Origin: CAZADH01 sp964483805
Lineage (GTDB): Bacteria > Muiribacteriota > Ozemobacteria > Ozemobacterales > Ozemobacteraceae
Length of the DNA stretch: 26,018 nucleotides
Assembly: GCA_964483805.1 (NCBI GenBank)
Contig: CAZADH010000055.1
Coordinates: 1 to 26,018, forward strand
Reading direction: 5' to 3'
This document shows, in pieces, positions 1-9,409 of the stretch. Position numbers and translations under genes: made by a program. Below the pieces are notes generated by a model, which searched no databases, had not been told where the DNA came from, and saw only the letters and a list, made by a program, of their open reading frames with translations. Numbering within the stretch: the first letter of the stretch is position 1; each line of letters begins with the position of its first letter.

Positions 1-690
1 CTTGTCAGTTTCGGCGGTGCGCACCGTACCGACCACCCGCCCGTGCCGCAATACAGCAATACGATGTGTTACCGCCATGACCTCGTCGAGTTTGTGACTG
101 ATGAACACCAGCGCCTGCCCCTGCGCCGCCATGCGCCGCATGATCTGCAGCAGCTCCGCGGCTTCCTGCGGCGTCAGCACCGAGGTCGGCTCGTCGAGCA
201 CCAGGATCTCGGCGCCCGCGATCAACGCCTTGGCCACCTCGACGCGTTGCCGCTCACCGGCCGCCAGGTCGGCCACCCGCGCGTCGGGATCGAGCTTCAG
301 CCCATACCGCTCGACCAGGTCGGCAATGCGCGCCCGCGCCGGTTGGGCCGGCCCAAACAGTGGCGTATCCGGCAACGCCAGGGCGATGTTCTCGGCCACC
401 GTGAACGGCTCGATCAACATGAAGTGCTGGTGCACCATGCCGATGCCGCGCCGCACCGCGTCGCGCGGCGAACCGATGCACACCGGCTCGCCGTCGAGGC
501 GGATCTCGCCCGCGTCAGGCGTCACCAGACCGAACAGCACGTTCATCAGCGTCGACTTGCCGGCCCCGTTCTCGCCCAGCAAACCAACGATCTCGCCACC
601 GGTCACGCTCAGATCGATGCCATCGTTGGCGACCACGTCGCCGAAACGCTTGCTGATGCCGAGGAGATCGAGGCGGCGAGGAGCGGTCAT
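1..690 (-). CDS. BMP/nucleoside-type ABC transporter ATP-binding protein (5' part; 3' end beyond window)
   Basis: The first 230 residues of an ABC ATPase are visible, open to the left edge. Walker A is GENGAGKS (residues 39-46), the Q-loop is at Q88, the signature is AAGERQR (143-149), Walker B is ILVLDEPT (162-169) and the switch histidine is H199. The N-terminal nucleotide-binding domain, the QHFMLIEPFTVAENIAL stretch and the position just downstream of a BmpA-like binding protein match the simple-sugar/nucleoside ABC family (YufO/NupO, RbsA-like, usually with two tandem ATPase domains, so a second domain probably lies outside). The usual signature serine is alanine here (LAAGERQRVEV). ATG at 690 is 26 bases past the bmpA stop; no strong Shine-Dalgarno is visible, so translation may depend on coupling. 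Cytoplasmic, powering import of a nucleoside or sugar-like ligand. Substrate unknown. Confidence 0.93.
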   Translation of the reverse strand, partial: MTAPRRLDLLGISKRFGDVVANDGIDLSVTGGEIVGLLGENGAGKSTLMNVLFGLVTPDAGEIRLDGEPVCIGSPRDAVRRGIGMVHQHFMLIEPFTVAENIALALPDTPLFGPAQPARARIADLVERYGLKLDPDARVADLAAGERQRVEVAKALIAGAEILVLDEPTSVLTPQEAAELLQIMRRMAAQGQALVFISHKLDEVMAVTHRIAVLRHGRVVGTVRTAETDK

Positions 691-716
691 GCGTGGTTAT
701 CTGTGGTTACCGATCT

Positions 717-1952
717 CTACTTCGGAATCGTCCCCTCGATGTTGTCGACGAACCAGTCCATGGCCCAGAGCAGGTCGTGATTGGCGCGGACGCCGGGCTT
801 GATCCGCTCGGTGCCGGCCTGGTCTTTGATTGGCCCGGTGAACGGATCAAAGATGACCGTCGGCTCGCTCATCTGCGCAAGGCGTGTCATGACCAGGTCG
901 TGGATGTTGGTCGCCCCGAGAACCGGATCGGTGTAGGCGATCTTTTTTAGCACATCGACAAACTTCGGGTTGATCGGCACGCCCTCGGCCCCGCCGAGCA
1001 GGGCCGCGCCTTCTTTGAGCAACCACCACTGGTCGCGCGACATGTAGGTGCCGTGGTAGACCTTGGTCAGAATGTCTTCGTAGAGGCCGTACCAGTCGCA
1101 GAGCTGACCCGAGACCACCGAGTTCTCGCCGAACTTCTGCATCGGGCTGTAGTGCGAGAACGTGTAGACCGGCTTGCCTTTGGCGGTGTGTTCCTCGCCC
1201 ACCTGCACGACGGCGGTCGAGTCTTCGGTGAACGCGAGCGCGTCGCAGCCCTCGGCGATCAGTGCCTCGGCGGCCTCGCGGGCTTTGCCCGGATCGTACC
1301 AACTGAACAGCCACTTCACCTTGATCTTCGCTTTGGGGTTCACCTCTTTGATGCCCAGGGCAAAGGCGTTGATGTGGCGGACGACCTCGGGAATCGGATG
1401 ACTGCCGACGTAGCCGATTGTATTGCTCTTGGTCAGCGCCCCGGCCATCAGACCGTTGAGATAATAGGGCTGATACAGCTCGGCGAAGTAGGTGCCGAGG
1501 TTCTTGGCGCGTTTGTATCCTGAACAATGGAAGAACAGCTTGTCGGGATACTTCTGGGCAGCAGCAGCGGTATCGTTCATGTAGCCAAAACTGGTTGTAA
1601 ATACAACGTCACACTTTTCTTCGAGGACGAGGCGGTCGATGACGCGGGCCGAATCAGATTCGGCGACCGACTCGACGAAGACGGTGTCGAGCCAGGGGAA
1701 GCGCTCGACCAGTTTCTTGCGCGCTGCCTCGTGCGCGTTCGTCCAACCGTAGTCGCCGATCGGACCGACGTAGACCAACCCGACCTTGATCTTTTTGCCG
1801 GGCGTCGTCACGCCGGGCGTCGTCACGCCGGGCGTCGATACGCCGGGCGTCGCGGCACTGCCGGAACCATCGGCTGCCCAGGTTGGGGTGGCAACGGCCA
1901 ACAGGACCGCAAACAACAGCAGAAACAAGCACGGGACGATACGACTGCGCAT
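717..1952 (-). CDS. BMP-family (BmpA/Med-like) ABC transporter substrate-binding protein
   Basis: A 411-residue secreted binding protein. A signal peptide (residues 1-26, hydrophobic core 9-22) ends in an Ala-X-Ala-type site (TWA|AD); there is no lipobox, although many BMP proteins are lipoproteins. A low-complexity linker of TPGV(S/T) repeats (about 35-53) precedes the mature domain starting KKIKVGLVYVGPIGDYGWTN, typical of the BMP/PnrA family that binds nucleosides or related ligands. I chose ATG 1952 because it gives the signal peptide and follows a GGAGGGGG ribosome-binding site by about 7 bases; the frame stays open upstream to 2111, but that extension is repeat-rich and unlike the family. 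First gene of an importer operon with the ATPase at 690. The linker is encoded by a 15-bp tandem repeat that could vary in copy number. Confidence 0.93.
   Translation of the reverse strand: MRSRIVPCLFLLLFAVLLAVATPTWAADGSGSAATPGVSTPGVTTPGVTTPGKKIKVGLVYVGPIGDYGWTNAHEAARKKLVERFPWLDTVFVESVAESDSARVIDRLVLEEKCDVVFTTSFGYMNDTAAAAQKYPDKLFFHCSGYKRAKNLGTYFAELYQPYYLNGLMAGALTKSNTIGYVGSHPIPEVVRHINAFALGIKEVNPKAKIKVKWLFSWYDPGKAREAAEALIAEGCDALAFTEDSTAVVQVGEEHTAKGKPVYTFSHYSPMQKFGENSVVSGQLCDWYGLYEDILTKVYHGTYMSRDQWWLLKEGAALLGGAEGVPINPKFVDVLKKIAYTDPVLGATNIHDLVMTRLAQMSEPTVIFDPFTGPIKDQAGTERIKPGVRANHDLLWAMDWFVDNIEGTIPK
1594..1607. repeat. AT-rich dyad GTTGTA-AA-TACAAC
   Basis: A perfect 6-2-6 inverted repeat inside the bmpA coding region. 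It contains GTAAATACAA, the reverse complement of TTGTATTTAC, which also occurs at 13279, 14396 and 21879. The base composition contrasts with the surrounding GC-rich codons. Confidence 0.8.
1798..1857 (-). repeat. 15-bp tandem repeat, four copies, in bmpA linker
   Basis: Four head-to-tail 15-bp units start at 1798, 1813, 1828 and 1843. The first two are identical (gccgggcgtcgtcac), the third differs at two bases and the fourth at its end. In the protein they encode successive TPGV(S/T) units between the signal peptide and the ligand-binding domain. The length keeps frame, so copy-number change would alter only the linker. Confidence 0.9.
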
Positions 1953-1979
1953 GAACGAACCCCCTCCACCGTTTTTTGG

Positions 1980-2035
1980 GGGGCGACCTGGCGGGTCGCC
2001 CCTTACCGTGACTCTCGGCGACCTGGCGGGTCGCC
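1980..2035. repeat. Two copies of a GGCGACC-TGGCG-GGTCGCC hairpin repeat upstream of bmpA
   Basis: Two near-identical stem-loops lie at 1980-2002 (9-bp stem, loop tggcg) and 2017-2035 (7-bp stem, same loop), in direct orientation. The first ends 28 bases before the bmpA start, just ahead of its ribosome-binding site, so it would form in the 5' leader of bmpA mRNA. Neither has a T-tract on its 3' side in either direction, so I do not call them intrinsic terminators. They could be a REP-like element or a leader structure. Confidence 0.75.
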
Positions 2036-2135
2036 CCCGACGCGGCCCTGCCGCGCACACGGCATGTGATGGCAATGCCGTGCGACCACGACCGGAACCG
2101 GCGATCGACACAATATACTACGTGGGCGGGCGGCG

Positions 2136-2144
2136 TGGTAGAAT
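2136..2144 (+). promoter_or_regulatory. Possible extended -10 promoter for the aldo/keto reductase
   Basis: TGGTAGAAT matches an extended -10 (TGn plus TAGAAT, five of six to TATAAT), with no good -35. It would start transcription near 2151, about 64 bases before the aldo/keto reductase start. Its form resembles the TGGTATAAT ahead of the ferredoxin gene at 16383. A second AT-rich word, TATACT at 2114-2119, is an alternative and could also serve bmpA from the other strand. Confidence 0.35.
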
Positions 2145-2200
2145 TGCGTCCAATCTGCCCGCCCGCCTGACGGCACGGGCCTCGCGAAAGGATCCCACCA

Positions 2201-2210
2201 NNNNNNNNNN
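2201..2210. other. Ten-N assembly gap before the aldo/keto reductase
   Basis: Exactly ten undetermined bases, four bases before the start codon. The left flank ends in cccacca and the right begins accaatg; if the contigs simply overlap by acca, the junction reads AAAGGA, eight bases, ATG, a well-spaced ribosome-binding site. The gap is therefore probably a placeholder and not real sequence. Confidence 0.9.
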
Positions 2211-2214
2211 ACCA

Positions 2215-3363
2215 ATGCTGTATCGAACATTCGGCAAGACCGGCCTCGCCGTCTCGGTTCTCGGTTTCGGCTGCATGCGCCTGCCCACCAATGATCCCGA
2301 GAAGCCAAACACGATCAATGTCAAGAAATCGACCGAATTGTTGCACCATGCCATCGAGCATGGCGTGAACTACGTAGATACAGCGTATGTATATCACGCC
2401 GGCGTGCCGTTCACGCCGGGCGAGAGCGAACCGTTTCTCGCCAAGGCCCTCAAAGGCAAGCGCGACCGGGTCTTTCTCGCCACCAAATCGCCGAGCTGGT
2501 CGATCACCTGTCACGACGATTTCGAAAAGTATCTCGATGAACAGCTCGAGCGGCTGAAGACCGACTGTATCGACTTCTATCTGGTGCATGCGGTCATGCA
2601 CGCGTTTTGGGCGAATCTGAAGAAGTGCGACGTATTCGCGTTTCTCGATCGGGCCATCAAGAAGGGCAAGATCCGGCATGCCGGTTTTTCGTTTCACGAC
2701 GAGCTGCCCCTGTTCAAAGAGGCCGTCGACGCGTATCCGTGGTCGTTCTGCCAGATCCAGTACAACTTCATGGACGAGAACTACCAGGCCGGCCGGGCCG
2801 GCCTCGAGTATGCGGCCGAGCGCGGCCTGGGCGTCGTCGTCATGGAACCGCTGCGCGGTGGCAGCCTGGTCAAGAATGTGCCGCCCGCCGTGCAGAAGAT
2901 CTGGGACGACGCGACCGCGAAGCGTTCTCCGGCCGGATGGGCGTTTCAGCACGTGTGGAACCACCCCGGCGTGCAGGTCGCGCTCAGTGGCATGAACGAG
3001 ATGGAGCAGTTGGCCGAGAATCTGCGACTGGCCGACCAGGCCTGGCCGAATGCGCTGTCCGACACCGACAAGACCACGATCGAAGCGGTCCGCAAGGAGT
3101 ATCGCGCCCGCATCAAGGTCGACTGCACCGCCTGCAAATACTGCATGCCCTGCCCCGCCGGCGTCAACATCCCCGGCTGTTTCGGCATGCTCAACAACCT
3201 GGCAATGTTCGAAGACGAGGGCGCCTGCAAGTTTCAATACAACGTATTCGTCGGCCAGGGCAAGGCCAGCAAGTGCGTGGCCTGCGGCCAGTGCGAACCC
3301 AAGTGCCCGCAGCATATCAAGATCATCAGCGATTTGAAGAAGGTGGTCGCGGCGCTCGAGTAG
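2215..3363 (+). CDS. Aldo/keto reductase with C-terminal two-[4Fe-4S] ferredoxin domain
   Basis: 382 residues. The N-terminal TIM-barrel aldo/keto reductase domain (about 1-275) begins MLYRTFGKTGLAVSVLGFG and carries the expected catalytic tetrad: D55, Y60, K91 and H125. The C-terminal domain has two cysteine sets, C304-C307-C310-C313 followed by Pro, and C354-C357-C360-C364 followed by Pro, as in bacterial ferredoxin-type clusters. This fused architecture is widespread in anaerobes and annotated as an iron-sulfur aldo/keto reductase; the substrate is usually unknown. The protein is probably cytoplasmic and may move electrons between NAD(P)H or ferredoxin and a carbonyl substrate. ATG 2215 is the family start; its ribosome-binding site is obscured by the N run. 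Apparently monocistronic, divergent from bmpA. Confidence 0.93.
   Translation: MLYRTFGKTGLAVSVLGFGCMRLPTNDPEKPNTINVKKSTELLHHAIEHGVNYVDTAYVYHAGVPFTPGESEPFLAKALKGKRDRVFLATKSPSWSITCHDDFEKYLDEQLERLKTDCIDFYLVHAVMHAFWANLKKCDVFAFLDRAIKKGKIRHAGFSFHDELPLFKEAVDAYPWSFCQIQYNFMDENYQAGRAGLEYAAERGLGVVVMEPLRGGSLVKNVPPAVQKIWDDATAKRSPAGWAFQHVWNHPGVQVALSGMNEMEQLAENLRLADQAWPNALSDTDKTTIEAVRKEYRARIKVDCTACKYCMPCPAGVNIPGCFGMLNNLAMFEDEGACKFQYNVFVGQGKASKCVACGQCEPKCPQHIKIISDLKKVVAALE
3236..3248. repeat. AATAC-N3-GTATT inverted repeat in coding sequence
   Basis: Perfect 5-3-5 dyad (spacer aac) inside the aldo/keto reductase gene. The 12-mer tacaacgtattc starting at 3238 recurs exactly at 17571 in the AOR gene, where it also encodes Tyr-Asn-Val-Phe. 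Full dyads of the same form occur at 18828 and 20921. Confidence 0.75.
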
Positions 3364-3365
3364 CG

Positions 3366-3382
3366 GGTTGGGGCGCCCGACC
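3366..3382 (+). terminator. Hairpin just after the aldo/keto reductase, possible terminator
   Basis: GGTTGGG-gcg-CCCGACC forms a 7-bp stem (one G-T pair) starting three bases after the stop codon. There is no T-tract after it, so any termination would be factor-dependent. It may only protect the mRNA 3' end. Confidence 0.35.
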
Positions 3383-3438
3383 ATGTGCCTGGCGATCTGT
3401 GCCGCAGAGGGGATCCGCGCCCCTGAGATTGCCCCGGT

Positions 3439-3467
3439 TGCCCCGTCCACCGGTTAACGATAGATTT
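3439..3467 (+). promoter_or_regulatory. Possible sigma-70-type promoter for the Yej-like operon
   Basis: TTGCCC (3439-3444), a 17-base spacer and TAGATT (3462-3467); each hexamer matches four of six consensus bases. It would start near 3474, about 45 bases before the binding-protein ATG. Confidence 0.35.
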
Positions 3468-3518
3468 GGGTCCAACGCGCTTCTGTGAAGCGAAGACTCT
3501 GCCGCCGCCGGAGAGACC

Positions 3519-5531
3519 ATGCACGTTCCCCTTGATCGTTGCATCGCTGCCCTCACGATAGCGCTCGCCTTGGTGCTGAGCGCGAGCGTTCCTTTGTGGG
3601 CACAGCCGGAGCAGGCCGCGACGGCGATCATTCCTGTCGGCGTGCCGGCGGCCGCCGGCGCGCCGGCCGTGGCAGCGAGGGCGGGAATGGCTTCGGCGAC
3701 GGCCGAGGCGTCAGCACCCTCGGCAAAAGTGGCCACCGAAGCGGCTCCGCTCGACGTGGGGGCATTGCTGGCCTCGCTGACCTGGCAGACCAACGACACC
3801 TATCCCGGCATGGGCTCGCGCGAGGCAACCCGTGGCGGCACGCTGCGCTGCGTCTCGACGGCGTTTCCAGCCACCCTGCGCACCTTCGGCCGCAACGCCA
3901 ACTCGACGATGAACCGCATGCTCGAAGGGCTGGTCTACGAGACACTGCTCGACCTCGATCCGATCACTTTCGCTTACGCGCCGGCGTTGGCCCGGCGATG
4001 GGCGATCGGCGACGACAAGAAGACGTTTGTGTTCGAACTCGATCCGCGCGCACACTGGTCCGATGGCACGCCGGTCTCGGCCAGCGACGTCGTCGAGACA
4101 TACAAAATGTTTACGAACCCCGACATCGACGACCCGTTCACCAACGACCTGTGGAAGAAATACGAGGTACCGATTGCCGTCGGCACCCAGACCGTGATTT
4201 TCCGCTCGAAAGAACTCAACTGGCGGGCGTTCATGTCGTCGGCCGTCGGCTTCGTCGTCTTCCCCGGCCATGTGCTCAGCAAGCTGTCGGGCAAGGCCTT
4301 TCTCGACGAGTATCAACTGAAGATGATGCCCGGCACCGGCCCCTACAAATACGAGAGTTCGCGCACCAATGAAGAGATCATCCTGTCGCGCCGCACCGAT
4401 TGGTGGCAAGAGAACCTCGAGCGCAGCAAAGGCCTGTACAACTTCGACCGGCTGCATTTCATCTTCATCGAGGACGAGAACCTGGTTAAAGAGAAGTTCA
4501 AGAAGGGTGAACTCGACTACCTCGTGGTGAACGTGGCGCGCGAGTGGCACCAGGTCTTCACCCCGGCGATGAACGCTGCGGTGGCGCGCGGTCTGGTGCA
4601 GCGTCGCAAGGTCTACACCCATCGTCCGGTCGGGGTTTCGGGATTGGCGTTCAACATGCGCCGCCCGCCGTTCGACGACATTCGCGTGCGCCGCGCCTTT
4701 GCCCATCTCTACAACCGCGAAAAGATGATGGACAAACTGTTCTTCAATGAATACGAGTATCTCGACACCTTCTACGCCAATTCGCCGTTCGCCAACCCCG
4801 ACACGCCCAAGGTGCGTTACAACCCTGACCGGGCCGTCGAGTTGCTCGAGGAGGCCGGCTGGTTACAGAAGAGCCGCGACAGCGACGGCTGGTTGGTCAA
4901 AGACGGCGAACGGTTCGAGATCTCGCTCAACGTCACGTCACCGACATCCGAGCGGTTCCTGACGATCTTTCAGGAGGAACTCGAGGCCGTGGGCATCAAG
5001 CTCAATCTCAAGCAGGTGACCTGGGCCACCGACATCAAAGAGGTCGGCGAGCGCAGTTTTCAGCTCAGCTACCGCACCTATGTGGGCATTCTCTTTCCGA
5101 ATCCCGAGGCCTCGTTTCACTCGAAGTTCGCGACCCCCGCCAACACCGGCAATATCTGGGGGTTCCGCAACGCCCGCATCGACGCGATCTGCGCCTCGTA
5201 TCCGGCCATGTTCGACCCGAAAGACCGTATCGCCGCCGTGCGCGAGATCGACGGGATCGTGTCGCGCGAGCAACTGTATGCCTTCGGCTGGTTTGCGGCG
5301 CACACGCGACTCTTGTTCTGGAACCGGTTCGGCATGCCCCCGGGCATTTTGTCGAAACACGGCGACGACCGCAGTATCATGAGTCTGTGGTGGTTCGACA
5401 AGAAGAAGGCCGACGCACTCGACGACGCCCAGCGCACCGGCAGCTCTCTGCCGATCGGCACCGAGATCGTGCGTTGGTGGGACGAACACTACCCCCCCGA
5501 CCGAGTCGGCAAGGTCGGGGACAGACCCTAG
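3519..5531 (+). CDS. YejA-like periplasmic oligopeptide/microcin-type substrate-binding protein (SBP_bac_5)
   Basis: 670 residues. A signal peptide (about 1-28, core TIALALVLSA, cleavage near LWA|QP) is followed by an Ala-rich linker to about residue 90. The family-5 solute-binding domain then has the typical run DPITFAYAPALARRWAIGDDKKTFVFELDPRAHWSDGTPVSASDVVETY. The sequence GMGSREATRGGTLRC and later YNFDRLHFIFIEDENLVKEKFKKGELDY resemble YejA, the binding protein of the YejABEF importer that in enterobacteria takes up peptide antibiotics such as microcin C. GGAGAG seven bases before ATG supports the start. First gene of a five-gene operon. The final residues (GDRP) and the TAG stop are encoded by a GGGACAGACCC repeat that has replaced the original gene junction. 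Confidence 0.93.
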   Translation: MHVPLDRCIAALTIALALVLSASVPLWAQPEQAATAIIPVGVPAAAGAPAVAARAGMASATAEASAPSAKVATEAAPLDVGALLASLTWQTNDTYPGMGSREATRGGTLRCVSTAFPATLRTFGRNANSTMNRMLEGLVYETLLDLDPITFAYAPALARRWAIGDDKKTFVFELDPRAHWSDGTPVSASDVVETYKMFTNPDIDDPFTNDLWKKYEVPIAVGTQTVIFRSKELNWRAFMSSAVGFVVFPGHVLSKLSGKAFLDEYQLKMMPGTGPYKYESSRTNEEIILSRRTDWWQENLERSKGLYNFDRLHFIFIEDENLVKEKFKKGELDYLVVNVAREWHQVFTPAMNAAVARGLVQRRKVYTHRPVGVSGLAFNMRRPPFDDIRVRRAFAHLYNREKMMDKLFFNEYEYLDTFYANSPFANPDTPKVRYNPDRAVELLEEAGWLQKSRDSDGWLVKDGERFEISLNVTSPTSERFLTIFQEELEAVGIKLNLKQVTWATDIKEVGERSFQLSYRTYVGILFPNPEASFHSKFATPANTGNIWGFRNARIDAICASYPAMFDPKDRIAAVREIDGIVSREQLYAFGWFAAHTRLLFWNRFGMPPGILSKHGDDRSIMSLWWFDKKKADALDDAQRTGSSLPIGTEIVRWWDEHYPPDRVGKVGDRP

Positions 5532-5542
5532 GGACAGACCCC
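5517..5542 (+). repeat. Direct double copy of GGGACAGACCC at the yejA-yejB junction
   Basis: Two direct copies of gggacagaccc flank a central ta. The unit is the half-site of the perfect palindrome at 10639-10662. The repeat supplies the last codons and stop of the binding-protein gene and occupies the space where the permease ribosome-binding site should be. Confidence 0.85.
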
Positions 5543-5547
5543 AAACC

Positions 5548-6768
5548 ATGACCACCTATTTTATTCGGCGCTTTCTGTTGATGATTCCGACGTTCATCGG
5601 GATCACGTTTTTGTGCTTCACGGTGACGCGCTTCGTACCCGGCGGCCCGGTCGAGCAGGCGGTCATGCGGTTTCAGCAGGCGCAGGCGATGAGCGGCGAA
5701 GCGGGTGCCGGCCAATCCGGCGGTGCGGCCGCCACGGGTCCACAGATCAGCGAAGCGACGATGCAGAAGCTGCGCGAGATCTACGGTTTCGCCAAACCGT
5801 TCTACGCCGCCTACCTGGTCTGGCTCGTCAAGGTGGTGCGCTTCTACCTGGGCATGTCCGACACCTTTGCCCGTCCGGTGTGGGACGTCATCGCCGAGCG
5901 GCTGCCGGTGTCGCTGTGGTTTGGCCTGACCGGTTTTCTCTTGTCATACACGATATGTATACCGCTCGGGGTCTGGAAAGCGGTCAAACACGGGTCGAAC
6001 TTCGACACCGGCACCTCGGTGCTGGTGTTCATCGCCTACTCGATTCCCGGCTGGGCCGCGGGTATTCTGTTGCTGCTGTTGTTCGGCGGCGGCAGTTACT
6101 TCTCGGTGTTCCCGCTCGGCGGCAGCAGCAGCAGCGTCATCGCCCCCGGCTCGACGCTCTCGGGTTACCTGCTCGACGGGGCCCGCGTCGACGATATCCC
6201 GGCCGCGGTGCGGGCAAAGTTCCCGAAACTGCGCGCGGGCCAGCACATCAACAGCCGGCACGAGGCGTTCGCCAGTGTAGCGCCCGACAAGCGGGTGCAA
6301 TTGAAGAGCGGCACCGCCGACGATCTGACCACCTTCGGTTGGTTGCTCGATCGCATGTGGCACATGGTGCTGCCGGTGTTTTGCTACGTGCTGGGTCTGT
6401 TCGCCTCGAAGACCGTGCTGATGAAGAACTCGCTGATGGAAAACCTCGGGCAGGATTACGTCCGCACGGCGTTCGCCAAGGGCCTGTCGGAGCGAACCGT
6501 CATCTTCAAGCACGCACTGCGCAACTCGCTGATCCCCATTGCGACCGGACTGGGTCACATGCTGTCGCTGATCCTGGCCGGGTCGTATCTGATCGAGAAG
6601 GTCTTCAATATCCACGGTTTCGGTTACCTGGGCTACACGGCCCTGGTGGCCCGTGATTACCCGGTGACGCTGGGCATCCTGGTCATCGCCTCGACGCTGC
6701 GCCTGCTCGGCAATATCTTTGCCGACATGCTCTACTGCGCCATCGATCCGCGCATCCGCTTCGAATGA
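5548..6768 (+). CDS. YejB-like ABC transporter permease
   Basis: 406 residues, an inner-membrane permease of the binding-protein-dependent dipeptide class. It opens MTTYFIRRFLLMIPTFIGITFL (first membrane segment about 8-28), followed by the RFVPGGPVEQ motif seen in YejB. A periplasmic insertion, Gly/Ala-rich around residues 50-70, precedes the helices; the cytoplasmic ATPase-docking EAA-type loop is at about 303-331 (DYVRTAFAKGLSERTV). Somewhat longer than E. coli YejB (about 364 residues). ATG 5548 follows the binding protein by 16 bases with no good Shine-Dalgarno, because the intervening bases are a GGGACAGACCC repeat. Its stop overlaps the next gene's ATG (ATGA). Confidence 0.93.
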   Translation: MTTYFIRRFLLMIPTFIGITFLCFTVTRFVPGGPVEQAVMRFQQAQAMSGEAGAGQSGGAAATGPQISEATMQKLREIYGFAKPFYAAYLVWLVKVVRFYLGMSDTFARPVWDVIAERLPVSLWFGLTGFLLSYTICIPLGVWKAVKHGSNFDTGTSVLVFIAYSIPGWAAGILLLLLFGGGSYFSVFPLGGSSSSVIAPGSTLSGYLLDGARVDDIPAAVRAKFPKLRAGQHINSRHEAFASVAPDKRVQLKSGTADDLTTFGWLLDRMWHMVLPVFCYVLGLFASKTVLMKNSLMENLGQDYVRTAFAKGLSERTVIFKHALRNSLIPIATGLGHMLSLILAGSYLIEKVFNIHGFGYLGYTALVARDYPVTLGILVIASTLRLLGNIFADMLYCAIDPRIRFE

Positions 6769-8353
6769 ACACGCCCGCCCAACCCGAACTGAATCCACCG
6801 GTGGCGAGCGCGACCGGCGCTGCCGGCAATCGACCCCAGTCGCGCTGGATCCCCGAGCGGTGGCACCCGTGGCTGGTCTTCCTCGTCCTCTTGCTGGGGT
6901 GCGGGTTGCGGCTCGTGCCGGGCACCGGCCTCGGCCTGCGCTTCGGCGTTCCCGGTTCGTGGAGCCACGGCGGCGCGGTCTGGCTCACTGCGGCAGCACT
7001 GGCGGCATTGGGCGCCCGTTGGAGCACGGCGATCATCGTCGCAGTCATCGACGCATTTACATTGTATTTCACCTCGCCGCTGTTCTTGCGGCGCTGGCGC
7101 AAGTTCACCACGCTCAAACGCGGCTATTGGTCGTTCATCATCATCGTCGGGCTGTATCTGGCCTCGTTTGGCGCCGAACTGGTCATCAACAACAAGGCCA
7201 TCGCCGTGAAGTACCGTGGTGACTGGCATTTCACCCTGTTTTCCTTCACCCGTGCCCGCGACCTGGGGATGACGGGATACGGCCTGCCCAACTACCGTCT
7301 GCTCCAGGCTCATTACGGGCGGCAGGCCGGTGAGCGCGCCGCACGCTTCGCCTCGGGAACGGCGACCGCGGACGACCTGCGGTATCGCGAAACCTGGGGC
7401 ACCGACGAGGTCTGGCTGACCCTGTATCCGTTCGGCCCGACCAAATCACTGCTCGACGAGTTGCCCGGCCGACCGCCGCATCCCCCGACCTGGGCCCGCG
7501 GCGCGTGGCGGCAGTGCTACTGGGATGAAGGCTGGTACGAGTTGCCGGCAACGGCCCCGGCTGCGGTGTTCACCACCCATCCCGAATGGCGCGCCCTCGA
7601 GCCCGAGGAGTTGTATCGGGCGATGGCGCTCGAGGGCATGCTGCCACTCAAGGCCGGCGTCAAGGAACCCGGCCGGTTCCAGCATCTGCTGGGCACCGAC
7701 GATCGGGGCCGCGATGTCTTCGCCCGCCTCGTCTACGGGTTCCGTTTGTCGATGTCGTTTGCGCTGGTGGTCACGCTGGTATGTTATGCACTCGGTATTG
7801 CTATCGGCGCCTTGCTCGGGTTCTACGGCGGCACCTTCGACATCGTCATGCAGAGGTTCGTCGAGATCTGGTCGGCGATGCCGTTTCTCTACACGGTGAT
7901 GCTCAGCTCGGCGATCATGGTACCCAGTTTCGGGCTGCTGGTGCTGATCTTGGGTCTGTTCGTCTGGACGGGCATGACGTATTACATCCGCGCCGAGTTC
8001 TTGCGCGAGAAGGCGCGCGACTACGTAGCCGCGGCCCGGGCGATCGGTTGCACCGACGGGGCGATCATCTTCCGCCACATTCTGCCCAACGCGTTGACGC
8101 CGGTCATTTCCTACGCGCCCTTCGCCATCGTCGGCAACATCGGCGCCCTGGTCTCGCTCGATTTTCTCGGTTTCGGTCTGCCGGCGCCGACCCCATCGTG
8201 GGGCGAGTTGTTTGCCCAGGGTTTGGCCAACCTGGCCAAGCCGTGGCTCGGCCTGTCACCGATGTTGGCGTTGTTCGGCACGCTGTTGCTCGTCTCGTTC
8301 GTCGGCGAGGCGATCCGCGAGGCGTTCGACCCCAAAGAATACTCGAGGCTGCG

Positions 8354-8357
<4 letters not shown>
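6765..8357 (+). CDS. YejE-like ABC transporter permease with extra N-terminal membrane region
   Basis: 530 residues, clearly longer than typical YejE (about 340). The core begins near residue 105 with RRWRKFTTLKRGYWSFIIIVGLY and FGAELVINNKAI, matching YejE's RRxWxxF...RGYWS...AELIANDKP pattern. Later come HLLGTDDRGRDVFARLVYGFRLSMSF and the EAA loop DYVAAARAIGCTDGAIIFRHILPNALTP (about 419-447). The extra approximately 100 residues contain two hydrophobic stretches (about 27-45 and 65-95), so the protein has additional membrane segments. A further region between the first core helix and the permease helices (about residues 145-300) is also long. ATGA overlaps at both ends imply tight translational coupling within the importer operon. 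Confidence 0.9.

Positions 8358-9405
<1,048 letters not shown>

Positions 9406-9409
<4 letters not shown>

Noticed and set aside
2607..3488. Long plus-strand open frame overlapping the aldo/keto reductase
   Set aside because: Arg/Gly/Pro-rich shadow in an alternative frame of a well-supported gene, with no ribosome-binding site or family match; the same holds for many antisense frames in this GC-rich window.
5517..5542. Intrinsic terminator between binding protein and permease
   Set aside because: The two half-sites are direct, not inverted, copies, and no T-tract follows; termination here would also separate obligate importer subunits.
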